This document shows positions 35,714 to 44,606 of a DNA stretch of 64,000 nt, one piece after another; the stretch's first letter is position 1; each line of letters opens with the position of its first letter. Source of the DNA: Clostridiales bacterium (GTDB lineage Bacteria; Bacillota; Clostridia; Lachnospirales; Lachnospiraceae). Made by a program: the position numbers and the translations under genes. The notes under the pieces are model-generated. The model was given only the letters and a program-made list of their open reading frames with translations. It had not been told where the DNA came from and made no database searches. The stretch lies in the NCBI GenBank assembly GCA_018366495.1, contig JAGZHZ010000008.1, forward strand, positions 1 to 64,000, written 5' to 3'.

Positions 35714-36478
35714 TTATTTTCCATAAATATTGCGTCCGCTGAAAATTTCAATCATTTCACGACGCAGATTATTCATAATTTCCAGCCTTACTCTCGGCGG
35801 AAGTTCATAGATATCTGTCTTAAACAGATAGTTTTGCAGATTAATTTCCTTCAGCATCATCTTTGTGTGGAACAAATTCGCATCATACACATTGATATCT
35901 ACTGCATCATATTTTTTTAATGTCTCTGGATCAATAAAATCCTGAATAGAACGAATTTCCCGATCCAAAAATAGCTTTTCCCCATTGACATCTCGTGTAA
36001 ATCCTCTCACACGATAATCCATTGTAATGATATCCGAGTCAAAAGATCCTATCAGATAGTCCAAAGTAGACAACGGCGTGATCTCTCCGCATGTCGCGAC
36101 ATCAATGTCAACACGAAATGTTGCCAAGCTCGTCTCTGGATGATATTCCGGATATGTGTGAACAGTGACATGACTCTTGTCCAAATGAGCAAGCTGTATT
36201 TCCCCTCTTGGGTGCATGGAACCTTCTGCAACTAAAATTGTCACAGAGGCGCCTTGCGGTTCATAGTCCTGACATGCAATATTTAATATCTTGGCTCCGA
36301 TCATATTCGTCAGATCTGTTAGAATTCTTGTCAGACGCTCTGAATTATACTGCTCATCTATATACGCAATATAATCCTGCTGTTCGCGTGCGGTCTTGGC
36401 ATAACAGACATCGTAAATATTAAAGCTAAGTGCTTTTGTCAGATTATTAAATCCATAAAGCTTTAATTTTTCTCCCAT
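35714..36478 (-). CDS. speD: S-adenosylmethionine decarboxylase proenzyme (E. coli-type)
   Basis: 254 residues, the large class 1A size rather than the short 120-residue form of Bacillus. The autocleavage site is LDKSHVTVHTYPE: Lys101-Ser102, where Ser102 becomes the pyruvoyl group. The conserved Cys of FRVDIDVATCGEI follows about 30 residues later, and the C-terminal half carries FLDREIRSIQDFI and FHTKMMLKEI. It supplies decarboxylated SAM to SpeE. First gene of the operon; only about 50 bases separate its ATG from the terminator of the upstream leader RNA, and no convincing promoter lies between. Confidence 0.95.
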   Translation of the reverse strand: MGEKLKLYGFNNLTKALSFNIYDVCYAKTAREQQDYIAYIDEQYNSERLTRILTDLTNMIGAKILNIACQDYEPQGASVTILVAEGSMHPRGEIQLAHLDKSHVTVHTYPEYHPETSLATFRVDIDVATCGEITPLSTLDYLIGSFDSDIITMDYRVRGFTRDVNGEKLFLDREIRSIQDFIDPETLKKYDAVDINVYDANLFHTKMMLKEINLQNYLFKTDIYELPPRVRLEIMNNLRREMIEIFSGRNIYGK

Positions 36479-36528
36479 AGCTTTATTCCTTTCCTATGGT
36501 TCTTAAAATTTTTATTAAAAAGTAAATT

Positions 36529-36567
36529 AAAAAACACAAGAATTATGCAGTGCATAACACTTGTGTT
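36529..36567 (-). terminator. Terminator inside the speD leader
   Basis: Minus-strand arms AACACAAG/CTTGTGTT with an inner TTATGCA/TGCATAA stem, then TTTTTT. It lies 51 bases upstream of the speD start. Confidence 0.88.
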
Positions 36568-36882
36568 ATCATTCATGTTCTCTATTCTGCTTCTTTTCTT
36601 TGTCATTCAGACAGCAAAAAAACCATGAGATGAATCTGGAACTCAGAGTTTATCTAGCAAATATCTTACCTTCCACTCTTATTGATCGTTTCACAAGTTG
36701 ATGCTGTGCTTTTACACTGGTTATAAAGTAACCAACTCATAAAATTTGAGCTTCTAACTCAATCAATAAGGCAACATCTGTCGCCAATCGGCATTTGACC
36801 CGGCTGTCCGTATGGCCTTAACCTTATTCAGGTGGTCAAAAAATATTTGCATGGATACTCCGTACTCTTCATATCACATGAC
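36529..36882 (-). ncRNA. Structured leader RNA upstream of the polyamine operon
   Basis: About 350 bases from a consensus promoter to an intrinsic terminator. Paired elements in the RNA sense are: UUUGACC (36834-36840) with GGUCAAA (36794-36800); AAUAAGG in that loop (36822-36828) with CCUUAUU downstream (36765-36771), i.e. a pseudoknot; CUUAUUGAU (36762-36770) with AUCAAUAAG (36678-36686), which excludes the pseudoknot; a hairpin GGUUA/UAACC at 36719-36733; and ACUUGUG (36692-36698), which can pair with the 5' arm of the terminator (CACAAGU, 36559-36565). Either a free-standing RNA or a terminator-type riboswitch for speD; no known family was recognised. Confidence 0.7.
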
Positions 36883-36888
36883 AAAAAT

Positions 36889-36917
36889 ATTATATAATAG
36901 TACAAAACACTTGTCAA
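36889..36917 (-). promoter_or_regulatory. Consensus promoter of the speD leader RNA
   Basis: Minus-strand TTGACA, 17-base spacer, TATAAT: both hexamers match consensus exactly. Expected start near 36882. The remaining gap to 37013 is AT-rich and shows nothing else. Confidence 0.9.
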
Positions 36918-37013
36918 TCAAATTTTATTATTGTATCCTTCTATTTTTAGAACAATAATTTTCTGATATTTTTAACAGAACAAGTGCAATAAGCACAAAC
37001 TGTCTTATTCTCA

Positions 37014-37697
37014 TTATTTACTTTTTGTAAATTTCTGTACTTCTCCATAATCTTTCAACTTACTTTCTTCAAATATTTCTTGCAGTTCATCACCACTGTC
37101 AAATAAAATATTTCCGCTTGATGTTAAAGGCAAAATACAGCTATTCATCTTAAATACATCTAACGGATTTTCGACTAGAACAATTAATGGATTTTCTGCC
37201 TCTATCGGTTCAGAAATTCCAAATGTTACATTAATCGGAAGTGAAAAAAATTCCTCTCCCTCATATCTGTATAACCCGACTTCATTCGGCAGCACACTGC
37301 CATCGATCGTCAATATAGGCATCTGAAGCTATAAAAATTCTTTCATTTCTGTTGACAGGCTGTTATAATCTACAGATTTTAACTGATCCGGATCAGCAAA
37401 TTGTTCTATCCATTTCGGATTAGTGTACACCAAATGATCATATTCTCCTAATTCTTCTTTAGTAAGTTTAATAGCACTATCCATTACATAAGACATCAGC
37501 AAATTTTCTGATTGTGACTTTAAAATCTTTTTTCCTTCCGCAATTAAATCATCCTTTTCCATTATATAGTCAATGTCGCTATATGTAATAAAGCTCAAAT
37601 CATCCATATTATATTCCATAGATGTTTCTTTTTTCTTGCATCCCAACAATGTCAATCCAAATATACTCAAAAATATAAGAAAGAATCTCTTTTTCAT
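37014..37697 (-). pseudogene. Lipoprotein gene interrupted by an in-frame TAG
   Basis: The first half (37329-37697) encodes a lipoprotein signal with lipobox LTLLGC (Cys20), then an acidic, helix-rich region ending in KEFL and a TAG stop. The next in-frame codons are CTT CAG ATG, and the frame continues without another stop for 102 residues to 37014. The whole, about 227 residues, would be one lipoprotein. The second half has no Shine-Dalgarno before its ATG. Most likely a nonsense mutation; a sequencing error or two real genes are less likely. The family is not recognised. Confidence 0.65.
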
Positions 37698-37744
37698 TTT
37701 TATTCATTCCCCCTTAATCTTCAAATTATTTATTGCTTTGCCTG

Positions 37745-38194
37745 TTATTCTTTGACAAGATACCCATATTCTGTATGCGGCAGATATCGTGCCGTTATCT
37801 TCTCATTTATATCCACGCCAAATCCCCAGTATTTTAAAGAATGTTCTTCATCTGTTCTGCTGTCTCTGATGTGGATTCTCCGTTCACCTGCAGAATCCGC
37901 TCCAGCCATTGCCCCCTGTGTCACAGTTCCTGAAACTTCAATCAGATCCCCGGTTATAAGATATGGAATATCCATACAGCAAGGAATCGTAATAAAAATC
38001 ACTAAGGCAAATATTCCTGCTGCTCCCAGAATATGGATCATTTTTTCCCATTTTTGATATTTTATCTTTTCCTCTTTCGATTGTGGCTTTCTTTTTATAA
38101 ATTTTGTTTTTTTCTTCATATGTATCAGATACATTCCAACTGCGATAACAGATACAATAATAAGTCCAATCGTCCTGAATATAAGCAGGTTCAT
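37745..38194 (-). CDS. Small membrane protein of unknown function
   Basis: 149 residues with two transmembrane segments (about residues 3-24 and 50-72), joined by a very basic cytoplasmic loop (KKKTKFIKRKPQSKEEK), and a C-terminal domain of about 75 residues that looks like a small beta-barrel (GDLIEVSGTVTQGAM near residue 85). It lies just upstream of the interrupted lipoprotein gene and is probably cotranscribed. No function assigned. Confidence 0.6.
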   Translation of the reverse strand: MNLLIFRTIGLIIVSVIAVGMYLIHMKKKTKFIKRKPQSKEEKIKYQKWEKMIHILGAAGIFALVIFITIPCCMDIPYLITGDLIEVSGTVTQGAMAGADSAGERRIHIRDSRTDEEHSLKYWGFGVDINEKITARYLPHTEYGYLVKE

Positions 38195-38275
38195 TTTTCC
38201 TCCGTAAAATATTGTTATTTAATATATCTTATAGCTTATTTTTAGGATACCATAAAAGTCCAATTTTTTCCACAA

Positions 38276-38335
38276 AAAAGGATGTAAAACAGAAGTTCCC
38301 TTTCGTTCGGTTCTTTTTCTGTCTCACATCCTTTT
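38276..38335 (-). terminator. Terminator of pheST
   Basis: Outer arms AAAAGGATGT/ACATCCTTTT and an inner ACAGAA/TTCTGT stem, followed on the minus strand by T bases, 36 bases after the pheT stop. Confidence 0.88.
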
Positions 38336-38370
38336 ATACTCTCTTAATTTTTCAGTTGCAGACTTCTCGT

Positions 38371-40788
38371 CTACTGGCGCAGTTCAATTCCCATGGACTG
38401 CAGTCCATTCAGAATCTTTTTCATCGCTGCCGTGATATCACTTTCTTCCAGCGTTCTGTCTTTTGCACGGAATACAATAGAGTAAGCCATAGATTTATAT
38501 CCTTCTTTGATCTGTGCTCCCTCATAGATATCAAACAGTTCATATCCTTCCAGAATTTTTCCGCCTCTCTGTTCAATCATTGCCTCAATCTGTCCAGCCA
38601 GAATTTCTTTTGGAACAACCATACTTAAGTCTCTTGTTACAGCTGGGAATTTGACAATTCCTTCGTATTTTCTGTCAAATGTTGCTGCTTCTACAATCTT
38701 TGGCATATCCAGAACAGCAACATACGCTTTTTCTCCGATTCCATATGTCTCAGCTACTGTAGGATGAACTTCTCCTAAGTATCCGACAACTTCTCCGTCA
38801 TATACTACATTTGCCTGACGTCCTGGGTGAAGGAAAGATTTTCCTGCATTTGGGTCATATGTTGTCTTCTTACTCATTCCAACCTTATCAAAAAATTCTT
38901 CCAGCACACCTTTCATAGTGAAAAAGTCGCCATCGCCGTACATTCCAAGTGTAAACTGCATTCTCTCGTCCGGAAGTTCATTCAGAGGAAGTGTTTCCGG
39001 CAAATATACATTTCCCAACTCATACAGACGTACATTTTTATTTCTGTGATTGTAGTTAAATGCAAGGGATGTCAGCATTCCATTTAAAGATACTGTTCTC
39101 ATAATGCTGAAGTCTTCTCCAAGCGGATTTGAAATCTTAATTGCATTACGGTAAACAGAATCCTGCGGCAGCATCAATTTATCGAATACCTTCGGACTTT
39201 CAAAAGAATAGGTCATGCCCTGCGAAAATCCGCAAAATTCTGCGATGTCTCTTGCCACTGCTTCAATTCTCAGTTTGAATGGCAGCTTTCCTGTTGTTGC
39301 TTCCCCTTTTGGCAGTGTTGTAGGAATGTTATCATATCCATAGAAACGCGCTACTTCCTCCGCAAGATCTGCCATACGGAATAAATCGTGACGGAAAGTA
39401 GGAGCAATCACTTCATTTGATGATTCATCATACTCTAAATCAACCATTTTAAAATATTCCAGCATTTCCTGTGCAGAAATATCTGTTCCAAGAAGTGCAT
39501 TGATTTTTTCCGGTTCAAAAGGAATGCGAACTGGCACTTTCTTCTTTGTATAGACATCTACCATGCCCCCTACAACTTCTCCGGCGCCTAACTCTTCGAT
39601 CAGCTGGCATGCGCGGTCAATTGCAGCCTGTGCATTGTTTGGATCCAGTCCTTTTTCAAATTTTCCAGAAGCATCTGTTCTCAGTCCCACTTTTTTGCTG
39701 GACAGACGGATATTTGTTCCGTCAAAACATGCTGCCTCAAACAGCATTGTCTGTACATTGTCTGTAATCATGGAATTTTCCCCTCCCATGATACCTGCAA
39801 TTCCAACAGCTTTCTCCCCGTCGCAGATCATCAGGACAGAGTCATCCATTGTCCGTTCCTGTCCATCCAGTGTCACAAATTTTTCATTTTTTTCGGCACG
39901 TCTTACAATGATTTCATGATTAGCGATTTTATCATAATCATATGCATGCATTGGCTGGCCATATTCTTCCATCACATAATTTGTGATATCCACGATATTA
40001 TTGATCGGACGGATTCCATTTGCCGCCAGTCTTCTCTGCATCCATTTCGGAGATGGAGCAATCTTAATATTTTTCACAATTCTGGCACAGTAGCGTGGGC
40101 ACAGTTCTGTATCCTGGACGGTTACTTTGATATAATCCTCTGCATTTTCTGAATTTCCTGTTTTTGCCACAACAGGAGGCTTAAATTCTTTGCGGAAAGT
40201 TGCAGCAGCCTCTCTTGCAATTCCAATTACACTGTAGCAGTCTACACGGTTTGATGTAATTTCATATTCAAACACTACATCATCCAATCCCAGCGCTTTA
40301 ACTGCGCTCTCTCCCACAACAGCATCCTGAGGGAAAATATAAATTCCGTTATCCGGTGCTTCTGGATACATTTCTTTTGTGGACCCCAGTTCTTCAATTG
40401 AGCACATCATGCCACATGATTCCACTCCACGCAGCTTACCTTTTTTTATTTTGATGCCTCCTTCTGTTTTCTTTCCATCATGACCGCCTGCAACTCTTCC
40501 GCCGTCCAGTACGACAGGAACTTTATCACCCTCTTTTACATTCGGCGCTCCCGTCACGATCTGAATTGTCTCTTCTCCTGTATTGACCTGGCATACAATC
40601 AGTTTATCTGCATCTGGATGCGGCTCAATTTTTACAATCTGTCCAATCACAATTTTTTCCAAATCTGCATCCAGTTTTTCAAATCCTTCCACCTTTGTTC
40701 CAGAAAGTGTCATGGCATCGGTATATTCCTGTGCCGTTACATCCAGACCAGGCACATATGCTTTTATCCAAGATAATGAAGTATTCAT
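38371..40788 (-). CDS. pheT: Phenylalanyl-tRNA synthetase beta subunit
   Basis: 805 residues with the full PheT layout. The N-terminal tRNA-binding OB domain spans about residues 40-150 (KIVIGQIVKIEPHPDADKL), then come the B3/B4 editing domain, B5 and the catalytic-like core, and the C-terminal anticodon-binding FDX-ACB domain spans about residues 710-805 (KFPAVTRDLSMVVPKEI). It forms an alpha2-beta2 enzyme with PheS and provides tRNA binding and hydrolytic editing of Tyr-tRNA-Phe. It lies 16 bases downstream of pheS in the T-box-controlled operon. Confidence 0.97.
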   Translation of the reverse strand: MNTSLSWIKAYVPGLDVTAQEYTDAMTLSGTKVEGFEKLDADLEKIVIGQIVKIEPHPDADKLIVCQVNTGEETIQIVTGAPNVKEGDKVPVVLDGGRVAGGHDGKKTEGGIKIKKGKLRGVESCGMMCSIEELGSTKEMYPEAPDNGIYIFPQDAVVGESAVKALGLDDVVFEYEITSNRVDCYSVIGIAREAAATFRKEFKPPVVAKTGNSENAEDYIKVTVQDTELCPRYCARIVKNIKIAPSPKWMQRRLAANGIRPINNIVDITNYVMEEYGQPMHAYDYDKIANHEIIVRRAEKNEKFVTLDGQERTMDDSVLMICDGEKAVGIAGIMGGENSMITDNVQTMLFEAACFDGTNIRLSSKKVGLRTDASGKFEKGLDPNNAQAAIDRACQLIEELGAGEVVGGMVDVYTKKKVPVRIPFEPEKINALLGTDISAQEMLEYFKMVDLEYDESSNEVIAPTFRHDLFRMADLAEEVARFYGYDNIPTTLPKGEATTGKLPFKLRIEAVARDIAEFCGFSQGMTYSFESPKVFDKLMLPQDSVYRNAIKISNPLGEDFSIMRTVSLNGMLTSLAFNYNHRNKNVRLYELGNVYLPETLPLNELPDERMQFTLGMYGDGDFFTMKGVLEEFFDKVGMSKKTTYDPNAGKSFLHPGRQANVVYDGEVVGYLGEVHPTVAETYGIGEKAYVAVLDMPKIVEAATFDRKYEGIVKFPAVTRDLSMVVPKEILAGQIEAMIEQRGGKILEGYELFDIYEGAQIKEGYKSMAYSIVFRAKDRTLEESDITAAMKKILNGLQSMGIELRQ

Positions 40789-40803
40789 CCTTTATTCTCC
40801 TCC

Positions 40804-41826
40804 TTAAAACTGTTTTAAGAAACGAACATCGTTTTCATACAGCAATCTCATATCATCAATTTCATATTTCAGCAGGGCAATTCTTTCCAATCCTACTCCG
40901 AATGCAAATCCACTGTACACATTCGGATCTATGCCGCACATTTCCAGAACATGTGGATGAACCATCCCACATCCTAAAATTTCAATCCATCCTGATCCTT
41001 TACAGAAACGGCATCCTTTTCCGCCACATTTAAAGCAGCTGACATCTACCTCAGCGCTTGGCTCTGTAAATGGGAAGTGATGCGGACGGAATTTTGTTTT
41101 TGTCTCAGATCCAAACAATTCCTTTGCAAATTCTTCCAGTGTTCCTTTTAAATCTGCAAATGTGATATTTTTATCAATTACAAGACCTTCAATCTGATGG
41201 AAAGAAGGAGAATGCGTCGCATCTACTTCGTCAGAACGAAATACTCTTCCAGGTGCAATCATACGAATCGGCAGTTTTCCCTGTTCCATTACTCTTGCCT
41301 GCACAGGTGAGGTCTGTGTTCTTAAAACAATGTCCTTATTGATGTAGAATGTATCCTGTTCATCCTTTGCCGGATGGTTCGCCGGAATATTCAGCTTTTC
41401 AAAATTATACAGGTCATATTCGATCTCCGGACCTTCCACCACTTCATATCCCATTCCAATAAAGATACGTTCCACTTCTTCCAGTGCAATCGTGTTTGGA
41501 TGGCGGTGTCCTACATTATTTTTTTTCGCTGGCAATGTCACATCAATGACTTCTCTTTTTAATTGCTCTTCTCTGGCTTTCATCTCCAGCTCTTTTTTTA
41601 CTTTTTCAAGAGCAGTTTCAATTTCTGCTCTCGTCTCATTTACCATCTGTCCCACCATCGGACGTTCTTCTGGTGCAACATTTTTCATGTTTTTCAAAAC
41701 AGAAGTCAGTTCTCCTTTTTTCCCCAGGAATGCAACACGGACATCATTTAATTTTTCTAATGCTCCAGCTTCCTGAATCTGCTTTAATGCTTCTTCTTTA
41801 ATTGCCTGCAATTTCTCTTTCATCAT
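40804..41826 (-). CDS. pheS: Phenylalanyl-tRNA synthetase alpha subunit
   Basis: 340 residues. An N-terminal coiled coil (about residues 1-85) that grips tRNA is followed by the class II core: motif 2 is RVFRSDEVDATHSPSFHQIEG near residues 198-218 and motif 3 is GFAFGVGLERIALLKY near 306-321. The phenylalanine-binding FTEPSAEVDVSC stretch is intact. Starts ATGATG after a good ribosome-binding site. Expression is controlled by the T-box leader upstream. Confidence 0.97.
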   Translation of the reverse strand: MMKEKLQAIKEEALKQIQEAGALEKLNDVRVAFLGKKGELTSVLKNMKNVAPEERPMVGQMVNETRAEIETALEKVKKELEMKAREEQLKREVIDVTLPAKKNNVGHRHPNTIALEEVERIFIGMGYEVVEGPEIEYDLYNFEKLNIPANHPAKDEQDTFYINKDIVLRTQTSPVQARVMEQGKLPIRMIAPGRVFRSDEVDATHSPSFHQIEGLVIDKNITFADLKGTLEEFAKELFGSETKTKFRPHHFPFTEPSAEVDVSCFKCGGKGCRFCKGSGWIEILGCGMVHPHVLEMCGIDPNVYSGFAFGVGLERIALLKYEIDDMRLLYENDVRFLKQF

Positions 41827-41857
41827 GTTCTCCTTTCACTTTCTTCGGTGGAATGGT

Positions 41858-42198
41858 CAAAAAAAACTCCGTCCCCGCAAAGGGACGAAGCTATAATCCG
41901 TGGTACCACCCTAATTTCTGAATTTTTCAGACACTTATCTTGCTTAACGTGCATCACCCGTCACTTTTTAATAATTGTAAAGACAACGTTCCAAAGTGCA
42001 GCTCCCATGTGAATTTCGCATTTTTATCTGAACTTTTGGAAGCTTCCAGCCGATGACTCCCATTCTCTGTAAGAAAATAAAAACCTACTTGCCATGTTCC
42101 AAGCCTTTTTCATTCATTTCCCGATTTCGCTCTGCTGTTTCTTTCTGTCTAATTACAGATTAAAAGCAAAGGACTCATTTTTTCGGTTAAAATTCATA
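41858..42198 (-). promoter_or_regulatory. T-box riboswitch, phenylalanine specifier (pheST leader)
   Basis: The T-box core AGGGTGGTACCACGG is at 41896-41913 on the minus strand. Stem I contains AATTCACATGGGAGC with the specifier codon TTC (Phe) at 42011-42013. The terminator CTTCGTCCCT/GGGGACGGAG with a long U tract is at 41858-41890. Uncharged tRNA-Phe should stabilise the antiterminator and turn on pheST. Confidence 0.95.
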
Positions 42199-42204
42199 AA
42201 TCTT

Positions 42205-42232
42205 ATTTTATCACATTTTAATCATCTGTCAA
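42205..42232 (-). promoter_or_regulatory. Promoter of the pheST leader
   Basis: Minus-strand TTGACA, 16-base spacer, TAAAAT. The -35 and part of the spacer lie within the last codons of the upstream yihY-like gene. Confidence 0.8.
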
Positions 42233-43048
42233 GTTAAAACTCTTAGGGTCCTCCAGGTAGCAATTAATCTCTGCCCCCATAAATAATATCCACATACACA
42301 GATACAGCCAGAGCATCACTGCCATAATACTTCCAAGGCTCCCATATACTTTTGAGATGCGGCTGTAGATATCCATATAAATTGAAAATCCATAGGAGCA
42401 GACCGCCCATGCAAGAGAGGCAAGCGCCGCACCTGGCAGCTGCCTGCTCAATTTTGTCTTTCTGTTCGGTAAAATTACATATAAAGATAAAAATAACACT
42501 AACAGCAAAATCAGCGCCGCACTCGTCTGTGCACTGATAATATAGCTCGACAGACTTTTAATGATCGGTATTTTTTCCTGTAAAAAAATTAAAATCTCAT
42601 TTCCAAAAATCAGAATACCGACCGTGACAATAAATGCCATCAACATAAGAATCATATAAAAGGCAGAGCGAATCCGGATCATAAAATAATTTCTTGTTTC
42701 TTTCACTCTATTGACTGAATTTAGTCCATTCGTCAAACCCATAATTCCTTTTCCTGCTGCCCACACTGCTGCAATGGCGCTTCCGGACAACAGAGCCTTT
42801 GACGGCACAAATATTTCATCAATAATCATTTTAATATATTTGCTTACATCTCTTGGAAAAATATCCATTAAAAATTCTGTCATCTGTTCCGCTGTAATCG
42901 GAAAATATTGAATTAAAGTCAAAATCAACATAATTGCAGGCATAACGCTGAGCAGAATAAAAAAAGAAGCCTGTGCCGCATATACATCAATTCGATCTTC
43001 TTTGCATTTACGGTAAAAACGCCTGACTTTTTTAATTGACTGTCTCAT
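42218..43048 (-). CDS. YihY/BrkB-family membrane protein
   Basis: 276 residues with six transmembrane helices. The opening CKEDRIDVYAAQASFFILLSVMPAIM segment (quoted in part: AAQASFFILLSVMPA) and the later LASLAWAVCSYGFSIYM and YGSLGSIMAVMLWLYL are family hallmarks. Once mislabelled as ribonuclease BN, these proteins have no settled function; a transport role is often proposed. Monocistronic, upstream of the pheS T-box. Confidence 0.88.
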   Translation of the reverse strand: MRQSIKKVRRFYRKCKEDRIDVYAAQASFFILLSVMPAIMLILTLIQYFPITAEQMTEFLMDIFPRDVSKYIKMIIDEIFVPSKALLSGSAIAAVWAAGKGIMGLTNGLNSVNRVKETRNYFMIRIRSAFYMILMLMAFIVTVGILIFGNEILIFLQEKIPIIKSLSSYIISAQTSAALILLLVLFLSLYVILPNRKTKLSRQLPGAALASLAWAVCSYGFSIYMDIYSRISKVYGSLGSIMAVMLWLYLCMWILFMGAEINCYLEDPKSFNLTDD

Positions 43049-43138
43049 ATTCAGATTCCTTTACCTGCATTTATTTTTTATTCTTATTTTTTATCATATC
43101 ACGTTCCCTTCGGAACTTCAAGAAAACCTTTTTCCTAC

Positions 43139-44494
43139 TTATCTTATGATTTCCATATCCCCATAAAAGTAAGACAAAATTTCACGATATCCCATATCAT
43201 TTAGCGCCATCTGCTTTGCTCCGTTTTGACTCATTCCGATACCGTGTCCATATCCTCCGCCATAAATTGTATATCCCTGCAGTGTATAATTTTCTCTTTT
43301 CGGTTCCAGATAAAAAAATCCGCTTGGCAGAAGGTTCATTCCCACTGCACCGCTTTCTGCCTGATTGACCACAGGAAAAAATTTAGGAGATAAAACCATA
43401 CGGATATTATATTCTCCTTCTATCGTTAATTCCTGAAAACTTCCTGAAATAATCAAGGTCTTTGCACATCCATTTTTTTCACGCTCTGTCACATAGGCGC
43501 CATCGATCTCGCCTACATCCGTATTCCACTGCTGCAAAACGGATTCTCGAAGCTGTTCTAACGAAACTTCTGCTTTCCAGCGATACCATGGTTCCTCACT
43601 TTCATATGCTGTATCGGAAGCCTGATTTAAAAAAGTTTCAAAGACTGGTTCCTGTGAAAGATCCTGGCTGTTGTTTACGCCGCAGGAAGTTGAATAATAC
43701 TGCGCATCCAAAATTTTATTGTCTTTCATCATCACTTCGCCTCTTGTCTCTTCCACTGCTTTTGTAGAGTTTTCATTTTCTGGAAAATTGTTGTAGACCT
43801 GATATGAAGTGCTGTCATCTACATCATATTCCGCTGTAGAATTTTCCATGCTTTTTTTTGCATAGCTTCTAGCGCAAACAGCCTGTGCTTTAAGGGCTTC
43901 AAGAGGATAGCTTGCTGGCATCTCGCTTGGGACTACTCCACAGAGGTAGTCTTCCATTTTTACTATATTAATCACACGAAGCCCTTCCGGATGGCGTGTG
44001 ATCTCAAAGCTGCCTCTGTACATCGGTTTTTCTTGGCTTCTATCCAAATTTAAAATACAAAGTCTACCGTCCTCCTTTGGAGCAATCTTAATCTTTCCAG
44101 TCGTCTCATACGTTCCTTTCTCAATTTCCAGCGTGTCTTCAGAATTATATTCCTCCTCTTTTCCGTCATAACTTACAAAAAAGCCTTGATCTCCGCAAAT
44201 GCTCACCTTCTGATGGTACTCTCCCGCATAACTGGCGCTTTTTATCAGAACGCGCACTGTAGGATTTTCTTCTTCTCCTTTGATTGATATAGGTTGTCCT
44301 TCTGAACTCTCTTCTGTTTCTTGGATCTTTTTTTCTGTCTGCTTTCTTTGTACCATCTGTGTTTCTGTTTTCTGTCCAACCGTCTCCCTGATCAGATTTT
44401 TTTCAATCTGTTCTGTCTGACAGATTAAAACGGTAAACAATACGATACTCCCGATCACAATCGTCAAAAGCCTTTTTACCCAATCCTCGTCCAT
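43139..44494 (-). CDS. SpoIID/LytB-domain protein
   Basis: 451 residues. A single N-terminal membrane anchor (about residues 8-24) is followed by a Gln/Glu-rich linker and then a SpoIID domain. Key pieces are CGVVPSEMPASYPLEALKAQAVCARSYA near residue 185 (quoted in part: VVPSEMPASYPLEALKAQ) and the C-terminal GYGHGIGMSQNGAKQMA. SpoIID of Bacillus is a lytic transglycosylase acting on denuded glycan during engulfment; in SpoIID/LytB proteins of non-sporulation context it trims wall peptidoglycan. Whether this copy is the sporulation enzyme cannot be judged because spoIIIAA-AH or spoIIQ are not nearby. Confidence 0.88.
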   Translation of the reverse strand: MDEDWVKRLLTIVIGSIVLFTVLICQTEQIEKNLIRETVGQKTETQMVQRKQTEKKIQETEESSEGQPISIKGEEENPTVRVLIKSASYAGEYHQKVSICGDQGFFVSYDGKEEEYNSEDTLEIEKGTYETTGKIKIAPKEDGRLCILNLDRSQEKPMYRGSFEITRHPEGLRVINIVKMEDYLCGVVPSEMPASYPLEALKAQAVCARSYAKKSMENSTAEYDVDDSTSYQVYNNFPENENSTKAVEETRGEVMMKDNKILDAQYYSTSCGVNNSQDLSQEPVFETFLNQASDTAYESEEPWYRWKAEVSLEQLRESVLQQWNTDVGEIDGAYVTEREKNGCAKTLIISGSFQELTIEGEYNIRMVLSPKFFPVVNQAESGAVGMNLLPSGFFYLEPKRENYTLQGYTIYGGGYGHGIGMSQNGAKQMALNDMGYREILSYFYGDMEIIR

Positions 44495-44541
44495 TTTTTC
44501 GCTCCTTTTTCATCCTACTAATCACTATATGAAAAAGAGAC

Positions 44542-44574
44542 AAAAAAAATGCGGAGTAATCGCTTACTCCGCAT
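44542..44574 (-). terminator. Terminator of galM
   Basis: Perfect 11-base-pair arms ATGCGGAGTAA/TTACTCCGCAT with a 4-base loop, followed on the minus strand by eight T bases. Confidence 0.93.
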
Positions 44575-44606
44575 AAGAATATTCGTTTTATCACTTTTAC
44601 ATGATG

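Noticed and set aside
36529..36882. c-di-GMP, cobalamin, lysine, SAM, guanidine or T-box riboswitch upstream of speD
   Set aside because: None of their conserved cores is recognisable in the leader by eye.
37014..37697. Pyrrolysine or other amber recoding
   Set aside because: There is no PYLIS-like structure or pyl gene in view, and many genes in the window end in TAA or TGA without special context. A simple nonsense mutation is more economical.
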